Source: Frankia sp. AgB1.9 (lineage in GTDB: Bacteria > Actinomycetota > Actinomycetes > Frankiales > Frankiaceae). Taken from it: 45,610 bases of DNA. The position numbers and the translations under genes are program-made. This document shows, piece by piece, positions 40,561 to 45,610 of the stretch. Under the pieces are notes generated by a model. That model worked only from the letters and a program-made list of their open reading frames with translations. It was not told the DNA's origin and did not search any database. The DNA lies in assembly GCF_016786355.1 (NCBI RefSeq), contig NZ_JADWYX010000074.1:1-45610 (forward strand). Reading direction: 5' to 3'. Position 1 is the first letter of the stretch; every line of letters begins with the position of its first letter.

Positions 40561-41310
40561 GTGAGTCTTGACAGCCACGGCCGCGTACCTGCCGGCCGAA
40601 TCGTGCTGATCCGGCACGGAGAGACGGAGTGGAGCAGGTCGGGCCGCCATACCGGCCGTACCGACATTCCGCTGACCATCGACGGCGAACGGCGCGCGGC
40701 CGCGCTGCTGCTGGCGCTGCGGGCCTTCCGGTTCGCGCTGGTCGCCACCAGCCCGCGCACCCGCGCCGTCCACACCGCCGACCTGGCCGGCCTGTTCGCG
40801 GCGCCCGTAGGTGGTGGGCCGGCGAACCAGCGCCAGGGCGGCCCCGACGGGCTGCGCCCGGCCGTGGCCGACGTGGCCGCGCGCGAGGTCTGGCCCGACC
40901 TGGCCGAGTGGGACTACGGCGACTTGGAGGGCCTGACCACGCCGACGATCCGCGAGACCCAGCCAGGCTGGACGATCTGGACCGGCCGAGTGCCCGGCGG
41001 GGAGAACGCCGGCCAGGTCGCCGTCCGGGCCGACGCGGTGCTGGCGCGGGCGCTGCCGCTGCTGCGCGACGGCGACGTCGCACTGGTCGGCCACGGGCAC
41101 ATGTCGCGGGTGCTGATCGCGCGCTGGCTCGGGCTGGACCCGGCCCGTGGCGCGTCGTTCCTGGTGGAGCCGGCGAGCCTGACCATCCTCGAGCACGAGC
41201 GGGAGACCCGCGTCCTCGGCTCGCTCAACCTGCGGCCGTCCCCGTCCCAGTCCCCTTCAGCGGCCAGGCTGGATGCCGTCCAGCCTGGCGCCTCCGCGTC
41301 CGCGCTATAG
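40561..41310 (+). CDS. Histidine phosphatase family protein (phosphoglycerate-mutase-like)
   Basis: 249 residues. Catalytic phospho-His is in IVLIRHGETEWSRSGRHTGRTD (RHGE motif), the Arg pair in ATSPRTRAVHTADLAG, the Glu region in AEWDYGDLEGLT and the second His in ALVGHGHMSRVLIARWLGL. This resembles the actinobacterial cobC/GpmB-like branch; the substrate is not defined. A 25-residue Ser/Pro tail ends it. GTG 40561. Its last six bases overlap the end of the convergent YbhN-like gene. Confidence 0.9.
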   Translation: MSLDSHGRVPAGRIVLIRHGETEWSRSGRHTGRTDIPLTIDGERRAAALLLALRAFRFALVATSPRTRAVHTADLAGLFAAPVGGGPANQRQGGPDGLRPAVADVAAREVWPDLAEWDYGDLEGLTTPTIRETQPGWTIWTGRVPGGENAGQVAVRADAVLARALPLLRDGDVALVGHGHMSRVLIARWLGLDPARGASFLVEPASLTILEHERETRVLGSLNLRPSPSQSPSAARLDAVQPGASASAL

Positions 41311-42711
41311 GTCGCCTCGCCTGCGCAACGCCGTCAGGGCGATCACCCCTGGCACGACGGGCAACCAGTAGGTGATCAGCCGGAAGACCAGGACGGCGGT
41401 GACCATCGCGGCGGCCGGGCCGCCGGCGGCGGTCAGGCCGATCGCGAGCGCGGGCTCGATCGCGCCGACGTTGCCGGCCGTCGGCGCGGCGCCCGCCACC
41501 GCCGAGCCGACCAGATACACGGCCGCGACCGACAGCACGCTGACGTTGCCGCCGAACGCCCGTTCGCTGGCCGTCAGCGCGATCACCTGAGCGACCTTCG
41601 TCCCGGCCAGCGAACCGCTGAGCGCGGCGGCCCGGCCGGGGGAGTGGACGAGCCCGCTCAGGTGCGCCCGGAACGTCGTCAGTGGGCCGCGCAGCCGGTC
41701 GCGCACCCGTCGGCGGGTCAGCACCACCGCGAGGACGGCGACGACGGCGCCCGCCACGATGCACACCGGCCCGAGGCCGAGGCTGGACATCGTGTCGCGC
41801 AGCGGCCCGGTCAGCCCGGCGGTCATCCGTGAGTCGCCGAGCAGCGCCGCCACGCAGGCGAGTGCCGCCAGGTGCACCAGGCCGCAGACGACCCGGATGG
41901 ACGCGATCGTGGCGACCCCGGCCGGCCGGGGGAGTCCACGGCGTTCCAGGAACCGCAGGTTGACGGCGATCGCGCCGAGGCCGGCGGGGATGATCCGGTT
42001 CGCGGCGGCCGCGGCGAACTGCACCCCCGTCGCGACCCGAACCCCCACCGGCAGCCCGCTGCCCGCCCGCAGCGCGATCCCGTTGGAGACGTAGTAGAGA
42101 ACGGTGCCGACGCCGCACAGCGGCAGCCACGGCCAGCTCGGCGCCGGGATGTCGGCCAGCTGGTGCTCGACCTCGGCGCGGAACTGGACGGCGAGCACCG
42201 CGAGCGGCACCCCGAGGACGACGGCGAGCAGGACCGTGCGCCGCCGGGGCGGCCGCAGCGCCGGGCGGGCCCCGAAGTCCAGCTCGCTCGCGGCGAGAGC
42301 CCGGGCCCCCAGCCCCGTGTTACCGGCGCCGGCGCGCCTGCCGGGTGCCGGCAGCGCGACGGCGTCCGCGCAGCCCGCCACGCCGGCGACAGCGGGCAGG
42401 CTGATGGCGAAGGCCGGGCCGGCCTGCCGGGACCGGTCCGGCCCGGCGCTCAGCATCGGGACCGCCGGCGAGCCCGGGACGACCGGTATGGCTGCCGGCC
42501 CGGCCAGCGTCGACGTGCGCCGCACCAGCACCCGGAGGTTCAACGGCGTCACCAGCGACCGCGACCGCCTGGCCGACCGGCTCGTGCCGATGGTCGGGGC
42601 TCGGTCGCGCGCGGCCTCGCCGGCGTCGCGTGAGCCTCGACCCAGTAGTGGCAGCCCGGCCGGTGACGAGGGGAGCGTCGTCGCTCCGGTCGCGTCCGCT
42701 GCCAACAACAT
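41305..42711 (-). CDS. YbhN/UPF0104 (LPG synthase TM-domain-like) membrane protein
   Basis: 468 residues if started at ATG 42711; the first 150 are low-complexity and the start is uncertain (ATG 42459 is another option). The core has seven or eight membrane segments, among them TVLLAVVLGVPLAVLAV, GVQFAAAAANRIIPAGLGAIAVN, VCIVAGAVVAVLAVVL and a last one in MVTAVLVFRLITYWLPVVPG. The motifs RIIPAGLGAIAVN, GNVGAIEPALA and FRLITYWLP are those of the lysylphosphatidylglycerol-synthase TM/AglD-like family, proposed lipid flippases. No catalytic MprF domain is present. Confidence 0.85.
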   Translation of the reverse strand: MLLAADATGATTLPSSPAGLPLLGRGSRDAGEAARDRAPTIGTSRSARRSRSLVTPLNLRVLVRRTSTLAGPAAIPVVPGSPAVPMLSAGPDRSRQAGPAFAISLPAVAGVAGCADAVALPAPGRRAGAGNTGLGARALAASELDFGARPALRPPRRRTVLLAVVLGVPLAVLAVQFRAEVEHQLADIPAPSWPWLPLCGVGTVLYYVSNGIALRAGSGLPVGVRVATGVQFAAAAANRIIPAGLGAIAVNLRFLERRGLPRPAGVATIASIRVVCGLVHLAALACVAALLGDSRMTAGLTGPLRDTMSSLGLGPVCIVAGAVVAVLAVVLTRRRVRDRLRGPLTTFRAHLSGLVHSPGRAAALSGSLAGTKVAQVIALTASERAFGGNVSVLSVAAVYLVGSAVAGAAPTAGNVGAIEPALAIGLTAAGGPAAAMVTAVLVFRLITYWLPVVPGVIALTALRRRGDL

Positions 42712-43074
42712 CGGAGTCTCGATGACTGGGGCTCCCCTCGGGCAGGGCGGTTCGGGCGGAGTCGCTCGATTACTATCCGGGACTACCCGCTCCGCCCGTC
42801 ATCATTGTGCGCACGGCCATGCGCGTTCGGCCATCGACGCGACCGGTGCCGCCGACCGGGCGACCGGCGTTCGGCGTTACCGGTCGTGACGGGTCCGAAC
42901 TGCCGGCCACGACTGGCGATACAACGGTCAGTGTGGGTGTGCCGTGCGACGGAACTCCCCGCTGGCGGATGTCCGTTGGCGGTCTGACGGAAGAAGGAAC
43001 GGTGTGGCACGGATCGCCCCATGCCCGACGGTCATGACGATATGTGGCGCCGACGCCTGACGGAAGGAAGCTCG
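42712..43074. other. Divergent region between the YbhN-like and glutathione peroxidase genes
   Basis: 363 gene-free bases. GATAGTAAT on the minus strand (about 42770-42778) could be a -10 for the YbhN-like gene. Several GCGACCGG copies occur near 42838-42890. No convincing operator or terminator. Confidence 0.4.
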
Positions 43075-43569
43075 ATGTCAGACCTTTTGGATCTTTCGGT
43101 GAACACGCTGGGTGGCGAAGCGGCGACCCTTGGCGGGTTGACCGGCGGGCGCGTGACCCTCGTCGTCAACGTCGCCAGCCGCTGCGGGCTCACCCCGCAG
43201 TACACCGGGCTCGAGGCACTGCACGAGGAGCTCGCCGGTCGGGGCTTCACGGTGCTCGGCTTTCCCTGCAACCAGTTCATGGGCCAGGAACCGGGTACGG
43301 CGGACGAGATCGCCGAGTTCTGCTCGGCGACCTACGGCGTGACCTTCCCGCTGACCGAGAAGATCGAGGTGAACGGGCCCGGCCGGCACCCGATCTACCA
43401 GGTGCTGACCGAGACTGCGGACTCGGCCGGAACCGCGGGCGACATCGCCTGGAACTTCGAGAAGTTCGTCGTCGGCGCAGACGGCCGCGTGCTGGGCCGT
43501 TTCCGTCCCGGAGTCGAGCCGGCCGACCCGGAGCTGCGCGCGACCATCGAGCAGGCGCTGACCACCTGA
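43075..43569 (+). CDS. Glutathione peroxidase family (thiol peroxidase, Cys type)
   Basis: 164 residues. Catalytic Cys in VNVASRCGLTPQYTGLE, the Gln/Asn/Trp partners in LGFPCNQFMGQEPG and DIAWNFEKFVVG. Cys-type, no selenocysteine. Actinobacteria use mycothiol and thioredoxin, so the reductant is probably thioredoxin rather than glutathione (family knowledge). ATG 43075 (MSDLLDLSV) follows GGAAGGAAG; the frame opens 18 codons earlier but that start lacks an SD. Confidence 0.94.
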   Translation: MSDLLDLSVNTLGGEAATLGGLTGGRVTLVVNVASRCGLTPQYTGLEALHEELAGRGFTVLGFPCNQFMGQEPGTADEIAEFCSATYGVTFPLTEKIEVNGPGRHPIYQVLTETADSAGTAGDIAWNFEKFVVGADGRVLGRFRPGVEPADPELRATIEQALTT

Positions 43570-43693
43570 CCGGCGCGCAACCGAACGGACCGGGACGCCT
43601 GAACAACGAGCGCTGACCGACCAAAGTGCCTGAACCGCGAGTGCTCGGACGACGAGGTGCCTGAGCGGCGGCCGTGCCCCGGCACGGCGCCGG

Positions 43694-44137
43694 TCAGGCC
43701 CTCTGGCTGGCCGCGAGGCCGGTCAGACCGGCCCCCGGCCCGCCGGCACAGAGCTCGAACCAGACCTGCTTGCCGTGGCCCTCCTCGGGCGGCGGGTCCA
43801 CCACGCCCCAGGCGCTCGCCAACGTCGCGACCAGGTGGATGCCGCGGCCCGACTCGTCGGACGGGCGGACCGTGCGCAGCACCGGATGCAGCGGGCTTCC
43901 GTCGCCGACGAAGAACCGGATCCGATCCGGATGCGCGACCAGGGCCAGTTGCAGCGCCGTGAGCCGCCCGGCGAACCGCACGGCGTTGGTCACCACCTCG
44001 CTGATCAGCAGCCGGGCCACCTCCACGTCCTCGGCGCGGTTCCAGGCCGTCAGCAGGTTGGACACCAGCCGCCTCGCCTGGCCGGCGGCACTCGTGTCCG
44101 CGAGAAGGTCGAACCGAGCGGTCAGATCGTCGGCCAC
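43694..44137 (-). CDS. RsbW-like anti-sigma/regulatory ATPase (HATPase_c_2)
   Basis: 147 residues, a single GHKL ATPase domain. N-box LLISEVVTNAVRFAG, G1 region FVGDGSPLHPVLR (a degenerate form of DxGxxxP) and G2 SGRGIHLVATLASAWGV. Such small ATPases act as anti-sigma or partner-switch kinases in actinobacteria; no sigma or anti-anti-sigma gene is adjacent, though the PAS/PP2C/ATPase protein at the left end of the window has a domain of the same type. GTG 44137 has GGGAGGGTGAGG upstream. Confidence 0.87.
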   Translation of the reverse strand: MADDLTARFDLLADTSAAGQARRLVSNLLTAWNRAEDVEVARLLISEVVTNAVRFAGRLTALQLALVAHPDRIRFFVGDGSPLHPVLRTVRPSDESGRGIHLVATLASAWGVVDPPPEEGHGKQVWFELCAGGPGAGLTGLAASQRA

Positions 44138-44269
44138 GCCTCACCCTCCCGCCGCGAACCGGTCCGGCCGCGGTCTCCAGGGCCAGGTGCGGGCCCAGGC
44201 TCCTGCTGGTTGCCTGCCACTGCTGCCTGTGCCGCAAACCTTGGCAACCGGGCGCCGGTCAGACCGTTG

Positions 44270-44332
44270 CCCTGGATGACGTACGCCCTAGATGACGCAA
44301 GCCCTAGACGACGTAGGCCCTAGATGACGTCG
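44270..44332. repeat. Four 16-bp tandem repeats over the stop codon of the Pro/Gln-rich gene
   Basis: Units CCCTGGATGACGTACG, CCCTAGATGACGCAAG, CCCTAGACGACGTAGG and CCCTAGATGACGTCG (44270, 44286, 44302, 44318). Read on the minus strand, the last one contains the gene's own GACGTCATCTAG end (Asp-Val-Ile-stop), and the next copies repeat it downstream, so three copies lie past the stop. Confidence 0.85.
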
Positions 44333-45552
44333 ATGCCGTCGAGGATCGGGTCGCGACGCGTCATCCACTCCGGGGTGATGTCGTCGGTGAGGGGCGGTTG
44401 GCCCGGGCGGCGCGCCATCGGGTCGAGCGGGCGGCCGGTGGCCGGGTCGACGCTGTCGCTGTGGATCGAGCGGTGCGGCGGTGGCGGCGCCGCGATCGAG
44501 CGACTCTGCCCGCGCGGCGGGCCGGCATGGGGCCGCAGCCGCGGGTCGATCGACCCCGGCAGCCCGTCGAGGCCAAGCACCCCGAACTGGTCGGCCACGC
44601 CGTTCGGCTCGCCAGGCCTCGACCCAACTGGCGGCGACCCAACTGGCGGTGGCCCGACCGGCGGTGGGCCGGCCGGTCGGCCCTGCGCGTCGCCGGGGTA
44701 GCCGGCGCCCGGGCGCCCATCCGTCGGCCGCGGTGGCTGCCTTGGCGGGTAGGAGGCGGGCCCACGGCTCTGGCCAGGCTGACCGCCCGGTCCGCCCTGG
44801 TCGGGCCTGGCCGCTGCCGGGCGTGCCGGTCCTGGCTGTGCTCCCGGCGGGTAGCCCGGCTGGCCGTTCGAGGCGCCGGGGTAGCCGCCGCGGGCCGCCG
44901 CCGGCCGCGGACCCGACTGGCTGGGCGGTAGCTGCTGCTGGCCGGGCAGATGCTGGTGGCCGGGCGGCTGTTGCTGGCCGGGCGGTAGCTGCTGGCCCGG
45001 GGGTAGCTGCTGGCCGTGCGACGCGGCGACGCCGGGCAGCCCTGACAGGCCGCCGGGCCCACCTGGATGGCTGGACGGTCCCCCGGGCCCGGAGCCGCCG
45101 GGCCGCTGGCCACCCTGTCGCGGGTTGGGCTCGGGATAACGGGCGCCCGACGGCCCGGACGGCGGCGCCGGCGGGCGTTGCGGACCGCCGGCCTGGTGTC
45201 GCTGCTGCTGCGGGGCCGGTCCGGGGGGCGGGGTGGTAGGACGGCCCGGCGGCCCGAAGCCCTGGGTGGCGGGGCCTCGCCCCTGCTGCGCGCCGGGGCT
45301 GAGGAACGGGTCGTCGTCGGTGCGCGCCGGCGGTGCGACCGGGACGCCGCCCGTCAGGCCGGGCGGCGGAAGGATCGGGTTCCCCCCGGTCATGCCGGGC
45401 GGCGGGAAGCCGAGGCTCGCCGCCGTCGTTCCCCGCGCCGCGCCCGCCGCGTGGGCGCGCGCCGCCCCGCGCGCGGCGGGCCGCCGGGGCGGGCCGGGTG
45501 GCGCGGGGGCGCGGACGAGCCGGGCCGGGGGGGGCTGCTCGTCGAGCAGCAC
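44320..45552 (-). CDS. Pro/Gln/Gly-rich disordered protein, start not determined
   Basis: Up to 410 residues as listed (GTG 45552); the frame stays open to the right edge, so the true start may be further out or internal (ATG 45393). The N-terminal part repeats PPPGMTGG/PPPGLTGG. The centre is Gly/Pro/Gln-rich, with five 18-bp repeats (44924-45013) coding for QQLPPG-type units. The last 90 residues look ordered: VLGLDGLPGSIDPRLRP, then LTDDITPEWMTRRDPILDGIDVI in two parts (LTDDITPEWM, RRDPILDGIDVI). No family recognised. The C-terminal part is well supported as coding; the N-terminal part conflicts with the LivF-like reading at 45535-45610. Confidence 0.6.
   Translation of the reverse strand: MLLDEQPPPARLVRAPAPPGPPRRPAARGAARAHAAGAARGTTAASLGFPPPGMTGGNPILPPPGLTGGVPVAPPARTDDDPFLSPGAQQGRGPATQGFGPPGRPTTPPPGPAPQQQRHQAGGPQRPPAPPSGPSGARYPEPNPRQGGQRPGGSGPGGPSSHPGGPGGLSGLPGVAASHGQQLPPGQQLPPGQQQPPGHQHLPGQQQLPPSQSGPRPAAARGGYPGASNGQPGYPPGAQPGPARPAAARPDQGGPGGQPGQSRGPASYPPRQPPRPTDGRPGAGYPGDAQGRPAGPPPVGPPPVGSPPVGSRPGEPNGVADQFGVLGLDGLPGSIDPRLRPHAGPPRGQSRSIAAPPPPHRSIHSDSVDPATGRPLDPMARRPGQPPLTDDITPEWMTRRDPILDGIDVI
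44924..45013. repeat. Five 18-bp tandem repeats in the Pro/Gln-rich gene
   Basis: Unit close to CCGGGCGGTAGCTGCTGG, five copies (44924, 44942, 44960, 44978, 44996). In frame on the minus strand they give QQLPPG, QQQPPG and HQHLPG hexapeptides. Confidence 0.85.
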
Positions 45553-45610
45553 GTCTCGCTCGCACTGCGGGTCGCCGACCGGGCCTACGTGCTCGACCGG
45601 GGGCGGATCG
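45535..45610 (+). CDS. Fragment reading as the end of a LivF-type ABC ATPase, cut by window edge
   Basis: The plus strand from 45535 encodes LLVEQHVSLALR followed by VADRAYVLDRGRI, which is the region just after Walker B in LivF-type branched-chain amino-acid ABC ATPases (family form: LLVEQ..., ALxxADRxYVLxxGR). The frame runs off the right edge. Upstream of a run of eight G (45527-45534) the same frame is only Pro/Gly/Arg-rich and has no Walker B or signature motif, so the 5' part of the gene is missing. Either the gene is broken here or the G8 run marks an assembly join. Confidence 0.5.
   Translation, partial: MLVEQHVSLALRVADRAYVLDRGRI

Noticed and set aside
44270..44332. CRISPR-like array
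   Set aside because: The repeats are contiguous 16-mers with no unique spacers, and there are no cas genes.
1..45610. tRNA or rRNA genes
   Set aside because: No GGTTCGAATCC-type T-arm within a cloverleaf and no rRNA core sequence was recognised on either strand.

Overview
This 45.6 kb window is very GC-rich chromosomal DNA from a filamentous-type actinobacterium, most likely a Frankia-like member of the Frankiales (inference). Supporting marks are Lsr2, the cell-division protein SepH, a polyphosphate glucokinase, a DUF7455 zinc-binding protein, and a fasR-fabD-fabH-acpP-fabF cluster as known from Streptomyces. Many proteins carry long Pro/Ala/Gly-rich disordered tails. I see no rRNA, tRNA, CRISPR array, complete insertion sequence or prophage. 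Both window edges cut through coding sequence.

Layout. 1-4.9 kb: the 3' part of a multidomain PAS/GAF/PP2C/ATPase stress-signalling protein, an orphan ABC ATPase and a convergent NYN-type nuclease. 4.9-7.2 kb: lsr2 between two gene-poor stretches, the second holding a diverged duplicated hairpin element and a strong terminator. 7.2-12.4 kb: an Xaa-Pro aminopeptidase, an LCP cell-wall ligase, a YihY/BrkB membrane protein and a DUF7455 protein. 12.7-18.4 kb: a greatly enlarged sepH, ppgK, then moaA with a DUF6457 gene. 18.5-25 kb: a disordered membrane protein, a lipoprotein plus FtsH-like membrane protease pair, and an MFS exporter. 25-26.8 kb: a G-rich tract, a promoter with two LexA-type boxes, a truncated DUF222 (13E12-family) gene and a cluster of three large hairpins.

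26.8-34.1 kb is the metabolic core, all on the minus strand: FasR, then FabD, FabH, ACP and FabF (type II fatty-acid synthesis), then an AccD6-like carboxyltransferase that would supply malonyl-CoA. 34.2-39.8 kb holds a lytic transglycosylase lipoprotein, two DinB-family proteins, a Bcp peroxiredoxin, a dienelactone hydrolase, and a translationally coupled SCO1-MauE-DsbA redox cassette. 40-45.6 kb has a DUF3618 protein, a histidine phosphatase, a YbhN-like flippase-type membrane protein, a glutathione peroxidase, an RsbW-like ATPase, a Pro/Gln-rich protein and, at the right edge, what reads as the end of a LivF-type ABC ATPase.

The most unusual signals are non-coding or repetitive: the covarying duplicated hairpin after lsr2, the tandem SOS boxes ahead of a truncated DUF222 gene followed by stacked hairpins, a 32-bp perfect palindrome between fabF and accD, in-frame 18-bp tandem expansions in at least five genes, and a 16-bp array that repeats the end of a gene including its stop codon. 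I found no convincing wholly new multi-gene system. The best candidates for one are the lipoprotein/FtsH-like pair and the SOS-controlled DUF222 locus.
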